Positions 52,050-61,770 are shown, numbered from the stretch's first letter. The stretch is DNA of 64,000 nt from Wolbachia endosymbiont (group B) of Eucosma cana (GCF_947250645.1 NZ_OX366334.1:1302001-1366000), one strand, 5' to 3'. Made by a program: numbers and translations. The notes: a model not told the origin generated them from the sequence alone.

Positions 52050-52843
52050 TATGCACTTTTCTCCTCAATTTGTTTATCCATCATGTAAGATTTACCTTTA
52101 AAAAACTCATTAACCCGTACAGACAAGTGGCGAATAATATTCTCATTCAGTTTTACTCTACGCTCAAATTCATCCATAATGCTTGAAGTAAAACTTATAC
52201 ACATCATACAGTAATGACCACTTTTCATCTTATTTATTGGGTATGCAAAATCCAATAGACCCCAATATTCATATTTTATCAATCCTGAAGCTTCAATATT
52301 TTTCAAAAGCACTTCCAGCGTTTTACTCAATTGATTTGAGTCTACTATTTTAAAACTTTTTAAAACCTCTTGAAGGGATTTTATTAGATGTTGTGAAATA
52401 TTTTCCTTAAAAGCATTTACTACATTATAGATAAATGCACTTTTAGTGTTAGCTCCTGGAAGGTCCATAAAATTTTGTTTTATTCCCGTATCACTTAGTT
52501 CATTTTTCAATTCTTTATCGATTCTTGACTTTATTTCTTTTAAATTTGAAAAATCTTCTTCCAATTCAACCCATAAAATTTTTGTCAGAGTTTCCAAAAA
52601 ATCAGAGTAAACAATCAGACTTTTTTTAATGCTTTCAGTACTTGCCTCTAGCTCTTGTTTTGTAACTGTGCTATGTTCTCTTTCTATGAGACCTTTAACC
52701 TCCTGAGAAATAACATCTGCTTTAATATTTTTCAACAAAATAGCCAATTCTTGGACCATTTCTTCTACTTCTTGCTGCAATAAGTTCGGTTGTGCTATAA
52801 AAGTAAATTCATAGAGACTCACTATATCTTCCTTTAATATCAA
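52049..52843 (-). CDS. rpsF: 30S ribosomal protein S6 with a large internal insertion
   Basis: S6 normally has about 95-130 residues and binds S18 on the 30S platform. Here it has 264. Residues 10-40 are the normal first strand and helix ([20 protein letters not shown]), and residues 186-249 are the rest ([39 protein letters not shown]). Between them lie about 140 charged, helical residues. The segments on the two sides of the insertion resemble each other ([12 protein letters not shown] and [12 protein letters not shown]), as if a helix had been duplicated around it. The frame is unbroken and the operon intact, so the large form is probably real. Confidence 0.93.
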   Translation of the reverse strand: MILKEDIVSLYEFTFIAQPNLLQQEVEEMVQELAILLKNIKADVISQEVKGLIEREHSTVTKQELEASTESIKKSLIVYSDFLETLTKILWVELEEDFSNLKEIKSRIDKELKNELSDTGIKQNFMDLPGANTKSAFIYNVVNAFKENISQHLIKSLQEVLKSFKIVDSNQLSKTLEVLLKNIEASGLIKYEYWGLLDFAYPINKMKSGHYCMMCISFTSSIMDEFERRVKLNENIIRHLSVRVNEFFKGKSYMMDKQIEEKSA

Positions 52844-52870
52844 TTAAACACTTTATTATATAAAACTTTT

Positions 52871-55800
52871 TTATATAAGCAAGTTATTTGTATTAATTTC
52901 TACGCCTTCAATCCAACTTAAGTGAGATATTTCATAAATAGCTTGGGGGGTGATTGAATATGCACCTGGCAACAAGATGCTGACTTTATGTTTTTCGAGA
53001 AGAAACTTTAGCATTATTTTGGTTTTGCCTCCATTTTTCAACACTGAATTCAACTCCTCAGCAACTTTTTGCGAGTCTGCACATACAGCAGTTAAAACTA
53101 ATCCTTTCATTAGAGAAGTAACCTTTTCTGTAAATTCAGATATGTCCTTTCCTGATAGTCTCGTTGTGTTTTCTGAAATTTCAAGATCAATTATCACAAA
53201 TGCTCCAGGTGAAAATAGATTCCTTTTTTCTTCTATTATTTCATTATTGTAGAATGCTATTTCAGAAACATTGTGGGGATCAGAAAGTGTTAGGATAACA
53301 AATCTTCCACGTTCTGAGGTTCTCATACGCACATTTAATATTACACCAGCAGTTTTTATCGTCTTACTCTCTCCGATAAACCCAATATTTAATTTTTTCA
53401 AAAGAGTTTTAAATTTTTTAAGCGGGTGATTAGTTAAATAAAACCCTAGTGAAAACAACTCATGCTCTAATTTTTCCTCTTCATTAAAATCTTCCACATC
53501 CTCGAGTTTTGGCTTGAGGACATCAAGATTGCCAAATAAAACAGCTTGATTTGACTGCCTATTTTTATTTGCAAAGTAAATCAATGTGTCTATTGACTCG
53601 TATAACTGCTTTCTATTTTGGTGCACACTATCGAATGTTCCAGATTTAATTAAACTTTCTAATGCCCTTTTATTTATTATATGCCCCAAATTTTGAATGA
53701 ATTCCCATATGTCCTTATAAGAACTTGAGCGTGCATTTACTATTCCTTCTGCTATAGCAAAACCAACATTACGCAAAGCAGCAATTCCGTAGCGTATGTG
53801 CTCACCCTCTATTGAAAATTCAGCCTTAGATTTGCTGATATCAGGCGAAAGAACAGCAACTCCACTGAATTTTGCAGCATGATAAAACAAATTCAGTTTG
53901 TCTCTATCATCAATATTGAGATTCATCAAGGCCGTAAAAAATTCTAGCGGGTAGTTAGCCTTAAGGTAAGCTGTTTGGTAAGATATAATCGCATATGCTG
54001 CAGCGTGGGATTTATTAAATCCATAACCAGCAAATTTTGCAACAAGATCAAAAATATAACTTGCCCTGTCGTAATCAACACCGTTTTTTGTTGCTCCTTG
54101 AACAAAGAGTTCACGTTGTTTATCCATCTCTTCCTTAATTTTCTTACCCATGGCACGTCTGAGTAAATCCGCCTCTGCTAAGCTATATCCAGAGAGAATA
54201 CGCGCTATTTCCATTACCTGTTCTTGGTAGATTATTACTCCGAATGTTTCTTTTAACACCTTCTCAAGCAATGGATGAATGTAATCTGGCTTTTCAAGTC
54301 CATGCTTTCTTGCAACATAAGTTGGAATGTTATCCATAGGCCCTGGGCGATAAAGAGAAATTAAAGCGATGATATCTTCAATGCAGTCTGGCTTTAGTTT
54401 GATTAAAGCTTCTCTCATTCCCGAACTTTCAAGCTGAAACACTCCGATTGAATCACCTCTTGAGAGCATTTCATAGGTTCTTTGATCAATCAAAGAAACC
54501 GAGGAAATATCAAATTTTTTTTCATCACGATTAATTAAACGACATACATGATCTATTAGTGTTAGCGTACCAAGTCCAAGAAAATCAAATTTTATTAACC
54601 CAGCTTTCTCTACATATTTCATGCTGTATTGAGTGATTGGCAGAGCCGAATTTGGATCATAATAGACGGGAACAAAATTTTCTAATTTTTGATCGCATAT
54701 TACAATTCCAGCAGCATGAGTTGAAACGTGACGATATATTCCTTCGAGCTTTAGTGATATATCAAGAAGCTTTGCAATTACCTCATCACTATCTCGTTCT
54801 TTCTGTAGGTTTTGATCAAGCTCTATCGCTTGCGATAAAGTTACAGGATTTACTGGATTAAATGGAACCATTTTAGATATTTTATCCACTTGAGAGTAAG
54901 GCATTTGCAATACTCTACCAACATCACGCAATACTGCCCTTGCTTGCAATTTTCCAAAAGTGATTATTTGAGCAACATAACCGTACTTTTTCTGAACATA
55001 ATCAATAACCAGGTCCCTTTTCTCTTGGCAGAAATCGATATCAAAGTCAGGCATTGATATACGATCAGGGTTTAAAAATCTTTCAAAGATCAGACCAAAT
55101 TTTATTGGATCAAGATCTGTAATCTGCAAGCTCCAAGCAACAATTGATCCAGCACCAGAACCTCTTCCCGGTCCAACTGGAATGCCATTTGCTTTGCTCC
55201 AACGAATAAAATCAGAAACTATCAAAAAGTAGCCAGCGTAGTTCATCGAAGTTATTACGCTTAGTTCGTAATTCAGCCGATCGTAGTATTGTTTAAGGTT
55301 TATGTCTGTTTCATTTGCAATGCGGAATTCTAATCCTGCAACTGCCTGCTCCCTCAGTTCTTCATTCTCAGTTTTATTTTCTCGACAAGGAAATTTAGGC
55401 AAGATAGGCTGCCTGCTTCTTGGCATGTAAGAGCACCGCTTAGCTATCACTAAAGTGTTATAAATTGCTTCGGGAATGTCGCTGAACAGTTCCTCCATTT
55501 CTTCCACAGATTTGAAGTAATGCTCGGTAGTTAACTTCTTTCTGTTATTCTCCAGGGCATAACTGCCCTCCGATATGCACGTTAATATATCATAAGCTTC
55601 ATAATCAGATCTATTTGAAAAAAACACATCATTCGTTGCCACTAGTGGTATATTGCGCTGATAAGCAAAATCTATTAAAGCTTCTTCAAGCTCTAGCTCT
55701 TTATTCAGCCCATGACGCTGCAATTCAACATATAAATGACCATCGAATGCTGAAAGCAGTTTTTCAACCGTTTCTTTGTCTTGCTCCAATAACAGTTGAG

Positions 55801-56191
55801 CCAAACATCCACCAGTTAAGGCGATTAGACCTGTATTAAAACTTAATAGCTCATCAAAATCAACGTAGGGAATATCGCTGCTATTTTTGCGCTTTTTAAA
55901 AGACTCACTCACCAAGGTGACTAAATTAGTGTACCCTTGTTCATTTTTTGCAAGTAGCAGTATTGATAAATTTTGTTCTAAGTGTCGAACGATAATATTG
56001 CATCCTATTATTAGCTGTATTCCCCTATTAGCTGCATATTCTGCAAATTCAAGTGAGCCAAATAAGTTGCCTGAATCAGTAACTGCAACTGCCGGCATTT
56101 TGTTCTGCAAACAAAGACCAATCAGCTCCTCAATTTTAACCGAACTCTCAAGCAGAGAATAAACGCTATGAACACGTAAGTGTATGAACAT
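52871..56191 (-). CDS. dnaE: DNA polymerase III alpha subunit
   Basis: DnaE is the replicative polymerase. From the ATG at 56191 (FIHLRVHSVYSLLESSVKIE) the product has 1106 residues. It has the PHP domain (HLRVHSVYSLLES), the polymerase core with catalytic aspartates (MPDFDIDFCQEKRD; PVGPGRGSGAGSIVAWSL), the fingers (SRGDSIGVFQLESSGM, LYRPGPMDNIPTYVARKHG, GYGFNKSHAAAYA) and OB/C-terminal parts. The frame remains open for 138 more codons into IS3 copy 3 on the antisense side; those are not part of the gene. The promoter is only 55 bp from the IS. Confidence 0.97.
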   Translation of the reverse strand: MFIHLRVHSVYSLLESSVKIEELIGLCLQNKMPAVAVTDSGNLFGSLEFAEYAANRGIQLIIGCNIIVRHLEQNLSILLLAKNEQGYTNLVTLVSESFKKRKNSSDIPYVDFDELLSFNTGLIALTGGCLAQLLLEQDKETVEKLLSAFDGHLYVELQRHGLNKELELEEALIDFAYQRNIPLVATNDVFFSNRSDYEAYDILTCISEGSYALENNRKKLTTEHYFKSVEEMEELFSDIPEAIYNTLVIAKRCSYMPRSRQPILPKFPCRENKTENEELREQAVAGLEFRIANETDINLKQYYDRLNYELSVITSMNYAGYFLIVSDFIRWSKANGIPVGPGRGSGAGSIVAWSLQITDLDPIKFGLIFERFLNPDRISMPDFDIDFCQEKRDLVIDYVQKKYGYVAQIITFGKLQARAVLRDVGRVLQMPYSQVDKISKMVPFNPVNPVTLSQAIELDQNLQKERDSDEVIAKLLDISLKLEGIYRHVSTHAAGIVICDQKLENFVPVYYDPNSALPITQYSMKYVEKAGLIKFDFLGLGTLTLIDHVCRLINRDEKKFDISSVSLIDQRTYEMLSRGDSIGVFQLESSGMREALIKLKPDCIEDIIALISLYRPGPMDNIPTYVARKHGLEKPDYIHPLLEKVLKETFGVIIYQEQVMEIARILSGYSLAEADLLRRAMGKKIKEEMDKQRELFVQGATKNGVDYDRASYIFDLVAKFAGYGFNKSHAAAYAIISYQTAYLKANYPLEFFTALMNLNIDDRDKLNLFYHAAKFSGVAVLSPDISKSKAEFSIEGEHIRYGIAALRNVGFAIAEGIVNARSSSYKDIWEFIQNLGHIINKRALESLIKSGTFDSVHQNRKQLYESIDTLIYFANKNRQSNQAVLFGNLDVLKPKLEDVEDFNEEEKLEHELFSLGFYLTNHPLKKFKTLLKKLNIGFIGESKTIKTAGVILNVRMRTSERGRFVILTLSDPHNVSEIAFYNNEIIEEKRNLFSPGAFVIIDLEISENTTRLSGKDISEFTEKVTSLMKGLVLTAVCADSQKVAEELNSVLKNGGKTKIMLKFLLEKHKVSILLPGAYSITPQAIYEISHLSWIEGVEINTNNLLI

Positions 56192-56316
56192 AAAAAATTT
56201 TAGATTAGCAATAGTTAAGGATAACATTAATTTACTTATAAGGATATATAATGCACCCCATAAACTAGACCAAAAAAAAATGGTTGATCCGAGTAGGAAG
56301 GTAAAGGGGTAAAAGT

Positions 56317-56601
56317 ATGGCAACAAAAAAATATGAACCAGAGTTAAAAGCAAAGATAGCTTTGGAAGCAATAAAAAATCAAAAAAGCACAGCTGAGATA
56401 TGTAGTGAATATAAAATACCATCAACAAATCTATATGATTGGCGTGATAGAGTATTGGCAAGGTTAAAAGACCTATTTGTTGAAGAAAGTGAAAGTGCGA
56501 GAAAACAAAGAATCTTAGCGCAAGAAATAGAAAGTTTACATAAAGTAATAGGAGAATTGACAGTGGAAAATAGCTATTTGAAAAAAAAATTACTGAAATA
56601 A
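56317..56601 (+). CDS. IS3 orfA (copy 3)
   Basis: 94-residue OrfA, same protein as in copies 2 and 4, with the intact G plus nine-A slip site. Confidence 0.88.
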   Translation: MATKKYEPELKAKIALEAIKNQKSTAEICSEYKIPSTNLYDWRDRVLARLKDLFVEESESARKQRILAQEIESLHKVIGELTVENSYLKKKLLK

Positions 56602-56669
56602 GCAAAAAAGATAGAGTAAGGTTTATAGAAAAAGATTCTGATCTGTCAATTAGGAAACAGGCTGATTTA

Positions 56670-57431
56670 TTGGGGATTTGCAGATCTAGCCTATATTATA
56701 GGCCTATAATTAATAACGAAAGTGAAGTAGCAAATTTGATTCAAGAAGTATATTTGGCTTCTGATTGCCGTTATGGATATCGTAAAATTACTGCTGAAAT
56801 CATAGCGAGTGGAGTAGTAGTCAATCACAAAAAAATCTTAAGAATTATGAAAAAAATGAAGATTAGTGGGCTGTATTGTAGAAAAAGATGTAATACAAGT
56901 ATTAAAGAAAAAAAGCATAAAATATATCCTTATTTACTCAAAGATTTGATTATTTGTAGAGTTAATCAGGTATGGGCTACTGATATAACATATATTATGG
57001 TAGAAGGTAAGTTTATCTATTTTGTGGCAATAATGGACTTGTATAGTCGCTATATTATTGCTCATTCATTATCACCATATCTCGATGCTGGATTTTGCCT
57101 TTATACTCTCAAAGAAGCTCTAAAACAAGGTAAACCTGAGATTTTTAATAGTGATCAGGGGGTGCAGTTTACTAGCTACAACTTTATTATGGAATTAGAG
57201 CGTGCTAATATTAAAATCAGTATGGACCATAAAGGACGTTGCTTCGACAATATATTTGTTGAGCGCTTATGGAGAACTTTAAAGCAAGAAGCTATATATT
57301 ATTATAGACCAAATAGTATCAGAGATTTAAATCTTATAATAAATGATTTTGTTGCTTGGTATAACTATAGAAGGCGACATCAGACTCTACATTATAAAGT
57401 TCCTGCTGATCTTTATTATCATAAACAGTAA
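56670..57431 (+). CDS. IS3 orfB transposase (copy 3)
   Basis: 253-residue DDE domain, identical to the other copies. It could act in trans on full-length copies even though its own element has lost an end. Confidence 0.88.
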   Translation: MGICRSSLYYRPIINNESEVANLIQEVYLASDCRYGYRKITAEIIASGVVVNHKKILRIMKKMKISGLYCRKRCNTSIKEKKHKIYPYLLKDLIICRVNQVWATDITYIMVEGKFIYFVAIMDLYSRYIIAHSLSPYLDAGFCLYTLKEALKQGKPEIFNSDQGVQFTSYNFIMELERANIKISMDHKGRCFDNIFVERLWRTLKQEAIYYYRPNSIRDLNLIINDFVAWYNYRRRHQTLHYKVPADLYYHKQ

Positions 57432-57562
57432 ATGAATATATTGATAAATACTATAATGCACCCATTTGTCTAGACCATTTTTTTCAAAGTGATCCGATTT
57501 TTAAAATGAATATGTTGATAAATACGTCGACACACATTTAAAGTATTTATCAATATATTCAT

Positions 57563-58324
57563 TTACTGTTTATGATAATAAAGATCAGCAGGAACTTTAT
57601 AATGTAGAGTCTGATGTCGCCTTCTATAGTTATACCAAGCAACAAAATCATTTATTATAAGATTTAAATCTCTGATACTATTTGGTCTATAATAATATAT
57701 AGCTTCTTGCTTTAAAGTTCTCCATAAGCGCTCAACAAATATATTGTCGAAGCAACGTCCTTTATGGTCCATACTGATTTTAATATTAGCACGCTCTAAT
57801 TCCATAATAAAGTTGTAGCTAGTAAACTGCACCCCCTGATCACTATTAAAAATCTCAGGTTTACCTTGTTTTAGAGCTTCTTTGAGAGTATAAAGGCAAA
57901 ATCCAGCATCGAGATATGGTGATAATGAATGAGCAATAATATAGCGACTATACAAGTCCATTATTGCCACAAAATAGATAAACTTACCTTCTACCATAAT
58001 ATATGTTATATCAGTAGCCCATACCTGATTAACTCTACAAATAATCAAATCTTTGAGTAAATAAGGATATATTTTATGCTTTTTTTCTTTAATACTTGTA
58101 TTACATCTTTTTCTACAATACAGCCCACTAATCTTCATTTTTTTCATAATTCTTAAGATTTTTTTGTGATTGACTACTACTCCACTCGCTATGATTTCAG
58201 CAGTAATTTTACGATATCCATAACGGCAATCAGAAGCCAAATATACTTCTTGAATCAAATTTGCTACTTCACTTTCGTTATTAATTATAGGCCTATAATA
58301 TAGGCTAGATCTGCAAATCCCCAA
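57563..58324 (-). CDS. IS3 orfB transposase (copy 4)
   Basis: 253-residue DDE domain, identical to copies 1-3. Confidence 0.88.
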   Translation of the reverse strand: MGICRSSLYYRPIINNESEVANLIQEVYLASDCRYGYRKITAEIIASGVVVNHKKILRIMKKMKISGLYCRKRCNTSIKEKKHKIYPYLLKDLIICRVNQVWATDITYIMVEGKFIYFVAIMDLYSRYIIAHSLSPYLDAGFCLYTLKEALKQGKPEIFNSDQGVQFTSYNFIMELERANIKISMDHKGRCFDNIFVERLWRTLKQEAIYYYRPNSIRDLNLIINDFVAWYNYRRRHQTLHYKVPADLYYHKQ

Positions 58325-58392
58325 TAAATCAGCCTGTTTCCTAATTGACAGATCAGAATCTTTTTCTATAAACCTTACTCTATCTTTTTTGC

Positions 58393-58677
58393 TTATTTCA
58401 GTAATTTTTTTTTCAAATAGCTATTTTCCACTGTCAATTCTCCTATTACTTTATGTAAACTTTCTATTTCTTGCGCTAAGATTCTTTGTTTTCTCGCACT
58501 TTCACTTTCTTCAACAAATAGGTCTTTTAACCTTGCCAATACTCTATCACGCCAATCATATAGATTTGTTGATGGTATTTTATATTCACTACATATCTCA
58601 GCTGTGCTTTTTTGATTTTTTATTGCTTCCAAAGCTATCTTTGCTTTTAACTCTGGTTCATATTTTTTTGTTGCCAT
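58393..58677 (-). CDS. IS3 orfA (copy 4)
   Basis: 94-residue OrfA with an unaltered frameshift site. Confidence 0.88.
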   Translation of the reverse strand: MATKKYEPELKAKIALEAIKNQKSTAEICSEYKIPSTNLYDWRDRVLARLKDLFVEESESARKQRILAQEIESLHKVIGELTVENSYLKKKLLK

Positions 58678-58747
58678 ACTTTTACCCCTTTACCTTCCTA
58701 CTCGGATCAACCATTTTTTTTTGGTCTAGTTTATGGGGTGCATTATA

Positions 58748-59042
58748 GGTCGGAAATGCTAAAGAAACCCTCTCTGAAGTTAAAAATATATTGGTTGATG
58801 CTGGCTACAATGGAGAAAATTTTGCAACACAAATAAAGGCAACTATTGGTGCCAATGTTGAAGTAATAAAGCGAAGCGAATTACACACTTTTGCTGTATT
58901 GCCGAAAAGATGGGTTGTCGAGCGCTCTTTTGCTTGGCTGGAAAAATGCAGGCGTTTGTGGAAAAATTGCGAGCGAAAACTCAACACTAGCTTACAAATG
59001 ATCGTTCTTGCTTTCTCTGCTTTACTCCTCAAAAGATTATGA
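58748..59042 (+). pseudogene. 3' remnant of an IS5-family transposase
   Basis: The last 97 or so codons of an IS5-family transposase remain: DAGYNGENFATQIK, then KRWVVERSFAWLEKCRRLWK with the catalytic Glu, and SLQMIVLAFSALLLKRL before the stop. The 5' part is cut off by IS3 copy 4, so the element is dead. Confidence 0.85.
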
Positions 59043-59054
59043 ACAGGTTCTTAG

Positions 59055-59309
59055 AATTCAACTATAGGTAAATCACGTGCTGGACACTCAAGAAAATTAC
59101 TTGACCCCAATTACTATGATGAAGATGCACAAAGAATTAAAGATGATAATTCGGCTAAAGATAGTGGCCTTGGCACTTCTTCAGCACGATCTTCTTTTAA
59201 TGATAAGCCCAAACCAATACTTGACCAACCGTCTGTATTACAATCTGAACAGTGTTCTACAAAAAAGCATACATCAGTTGGTAAAAACATAAGTTGCTGT
59301 ATTTTATAG
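59055..59309 (+). pseudogene. C-terminal fragment of a disrupted gene, ending in CCIL
   Basis: A frame of 84 codons without a start runs from the IS5 remnant to TAG 59307-59309. It is hydrophilic (KLLDPNYYDEDAQRIKDDNS; SGLGTSSARSSFNDKPKPI) and ends with VGKNISCCIL. The final CCIL fits a CaaX box of the geranylgeranyl type. Its Ser-rich, disordered character is like the tails of secreted ankyrin proteins, so I suspect the end of an effector gene broken by the IS5 element. Confidence 0.5.
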
Positions 59310-59353
59310 CTAAAGAAAATTAGACTATTTGAGGACAAATTGTGAATGAAAGT

Positions 59354-60598
59354 TTATTTGCCAAGGTATAGCTGCCTTGGCCTACAAATCTTGGTTTCTT
59401 TATCGGTTACCATTTCATACCACTGGGCAACCCAACCAGTGGTTCTTGCAAGTGCAAAAATGGGTGTAAACATACTTGAAGGGATACCGATAGCATTTAT
59501 TATTATACCTGAGTAAAAATCAACATTTGGATATAATTTACGCGTGATGAAATATTCATCCTTTAAAGCTACTTCTTCAAGTTTTTTTGCAATTTCAAGT
59601 AATTCATTGTTTTGCTCTAGTTTGCTTAAAATCTCATGACAAGCATCCTTTAATATAAGCGCGCGCGGATCATAGTTTTTATAAACACGATGTCCAAACC
59701 CCATTAGCTTAAATGGATCTTTATCATCTTTAGCTTTCTCAATGAATCTATCTACATCTCCACTTTGCTCTATCTCTTTTAGCATATTTATAACTGCCTC
59801 ATTAGCTCCACCGTGTGCTGGACCCCAAAGTGTAGCAACTCCTGCAGACAGGCTTGCAAATAGATTAGAACCAGCTGACCCTACCAATCTGACAGCTGCC
59901 GTAGAAGCATTCTGTTCATGATCAGCATGGAGAGTAAATATTTTATCCAGAGCTTTTGCAAAAAGGGCATTATCAACAGCATCGCCAAATATCATCTTTA
60001 AGAAATTTTCACTGTAACTTAATTCATTGTTAGCATTTATGAATTCCTGATTGTTGATATGCCTATAAGTCATTGCAACAATTGCAGGAACTTGTGCTAT
60101 TGCAGAAATTCCAAAATCTAAATCCTCACCATTGACATTGTTGCTATGCATTTCATGGTAAGACGCTGACAAATTTGCAAAACATGCAATCAAAATCGAC
60201 ATAGGGTGAGCAGTTTTTGGAAATGCTTTGATTACATTTGTAACTTGCTCTGATACTTTGGACAATTCTTGTATTTTGAAAAGAAATTTTTTGTGTTGCT
60301 CTGAACTTGGTAGTTCACCATAGAGTAATAAATAAATCACAGCAGTAAAACTATTATTTTCTGCCAAATCAGCTATATCATGTCCCCTATATTTAAGAAC
60401 TCCTTCATCTCCATCAATGAATGTAATTGCAGAAGAACATGAAGCTGTAGAAACAAATCCTGGATCGTAAGTAAATAATCCAGTTACTTTATATAAATCC
60501 TTGATATTTAACACGTCAGGACCTATTGTTCCACTTAATATGGGTAGCTCAATTTTTGACCCATCACTTAGTTCCAACAATGCTTTTTTATCCATCAC
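59354..60598 (-). CDS. gltA: Citrate synthase
   Basis: GltA starts the TCA cycle by condensing oxaloacetate with acetyl-CoA. The 414-residue protein shows FTYDPGFVSTASCSSAITFI near the N-terminus, the active-site histidines in LHADHEQNAST and WGPAHGGANE, and FGHRVYKNYDPRA, followed by the catalytic Asp region (PNVDFYSGII). It begins with two consecutive ATG codons; either could serve. Confidence 0.97.
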   Translation of the reverse strand: MMDKKALLELSDGSKIELPILSGTIGPDVLNIKDLYKVTGLFTYDPGFVSTASCSSAITFIDGDEGVLKYRGHDIADLAENNSFTAVIYLLLYGELPSSEQHKKFLFKIQELSKVSEQVTNVIKAFPKTAHPMSILIACFANLSASYHEMHSNNVNGEDLDFGISAIAQVPAIVAMTYRHINNQEFINANNELSYSENFLKMIFGDAVDNALFAKALDKIFTLHADHEQNASTAAVRLVGSAGSNLFASLSAGVATLWGPAHGGANEAVINMLKEIEQSGDVDRFIEKAKDDKDPFKLMGFGHRVYKNYDPRALILKDACHEILSKLEQNNELLEIAKKLEEVALKDEYFITRKLYPNVDFYSGIIINAIGIPSSMFTPIFALARTTGWVAQWYEMVTDKETKICRPRQLYLGK

Positions 60599-60675
60599 TT
60601 GAGCTACTTAAATTTTATACAAGGTATACAAATTGAAGAGTATACATTAATCCGGTTAACCTTACATTAACCATA

Positions 60676-60945
60676 TTATGCTGTCATCAATGCTTTTACT
60701 TTTGCATTTAAACGACTTATTTTACGCGCAGCAGTATTCCTATGAATAACACCTTTATTTACACATCTATGTAAATTGGATTCAGCATTCCGAAATGCCA
60801 AGACAACATTCTCTTTATCACCAGACTTGATTATATCAACTAATCTTCTAATAGCAGTACGAGTTTTGCTTTTTCGCATCTTATTCACTAAAGTACGCTT
60901 TGCTATTACCTTTATCATTTTTTTAGCACTCTTATGATTTGCCAT
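60676..60945 (-). CDS. rpsT: 30S ribosomal protein S20
   Basis: The 89-residue, very basic helical protein begins ANHKSAKKMIKVIAKRTLVN and contains RNAESNLHRCVNKGVIHRNT and AARKISRLNAKVKAL, the S20 core. It is placed alone between gltA and plsC on the same strand. Confidence 0.96.
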   Translation of the reverse strand: MANHKSAKKMIKVIAKRTLVNKMRKSKTRTAIRRLVDIIKSGDKENVVLAFRNAESNLHRCVNKGVIHRNTAARKISRLNAKVKALMTA

Positions 60946-60988
60946 ATATTAATACCTGTACTTTTCTTTTAATTATAAAGTCTTTTTG

Positions 60989-61720
60989 TTAATTTGCAAT
61001 ATCAGTTTTTTCTGGAATTAATCTACTACTTCTCTCTTCAATGATTTTTTCTAAACTTTGCAAGAATTCATTTTTGTTTAACCCGGGATATATGGGAGGT
61101 AATATTTCTATTACCGCCTTTCCGGGATTCTTTCTCAGAGAAAGTATGCTTTTTGGCCAAAACAAACCAGTGTTTAAAGCAATCGGTAATACAGGAACAG
61201 ATAATACGCTATATAAAGCAGCGATACCTGGTTGATATTTTATATTTTGGTTTATAGTCGTTCTTGTGCCTTCAGGAAATATTATTATGCCTCTATTTTC
61301 TTTTATACGCATTTTTGCTAATTTCATGATATGACGCACAGAACTAATACCATCTGAGCGGTTAATAAAAATCATTTTTAATGCCATGAGATGCAAACCA
61401 ATGAATGGAATCCATTTCAATTCACGTTTTAAAATAAAAACTGCTTTTCTAAATAGTAGTATAAAAATAAATGTTTCAAATGGAGATTGGTGTTTAGATG
61501 CAATTATAAAAGGTTGCTCAGGAATGTTTTCCATTCCCCTCACTTCATATTTAATGCCACATAATAAACGTAACATGAATAATACAACTCTCACCGAGCA
61601 AACGAGGAAAATGGTTATTACACACTCAGGAAAGAAAATTACAGGAAGAGTAATAAAAGTATAGAATACTTCCCATAATATAAGGAGTAAATTAAACAAT
61701 AAACTTGCAATCACAAACAT
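60989..61720 (-). CDS. plsC: 1-Acyl-sn-glycerol-3-phosphate acyltransferase
   Basis: PlsC makes phosphatidic acid. The 243-residue protein has an N-terminal hydrophobic pair, then acyltransferase block I as KHQSPFETF (His, then Glu in place of the usual Asp), block II IFINRSDG, block III IIIFPEGTRT and block IV VPVLPIALNTG. It is a membrane protein facing the cytoplasm. The Glu in block I is unusual, but Glu is seen in some plant and bacterial members. Confidence 0.92.
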   Translation of the reverse strand: MFVIASLLFNLLLILWEVFYTFITLPVIFFPECVITIFLVCSVRVVLFMLRLLCGIKYEVRGMENIPEQPFIIASKHQSPFETFIFILLFRKAVFILKRELKWIPFIGLHLMALKMIFINRSDGISSVRHIMKLAKMRIKENRGIIIFPEGTRTTINQNIKYQPGIAALYSVLSVPVLPIALNTGLFWPKSILSLRKNPGKAVIEILPPIYPGLNKNEFLQSLEKIIEERSSRLIPEKTDIAN

Positions 61721-61770
61721 ACGTAAACTTATTTGAATTTAACTTTACTACAAAATTAAAAGCAATAAGT

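Larger units (their letters stand above)
56247..57451 (+). mobile_element. IS3-family element, copy 3 (3'-truncated, 1205 bp)
   Basis: The left end is complete (TATAATGCACCC at 56247). The right end lacks about 91 bp: it stops at GATAAATAC, the tip of the left arm of the terminator hairpin, where copy 4 begins in the other direction. Without a right inverted repeat it cannot move by itself. Both frames are whole. It lies 55 bp upstream of the dnaE start. Confidence 0.92.
57452..58747 (-). mobile_element. IS3-family element, copy 4 (1296 bp)
   Basis: This full-length copy lies tail-to-tail with copy 3, with no spacer. The two form an inverted repeat with arms of about 1.2 kb. Flanking triplets differ (TAC at 57449-57451 against GGT at 58748-58750), so the region to the right of the element is not the original neighbour. 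Confidence 0.92.

Noticed and set aside
56192..56605. N-terminal extension of the dnaE frame through IS3 copy 3
   Set aside because: The extra 138 codons are antisense to IS3 orfA and hydrophobic nonsense. The same 119-codon frame appears antisense in copies 2 and 4, and DnaE homologues start at FIHLRVHS.
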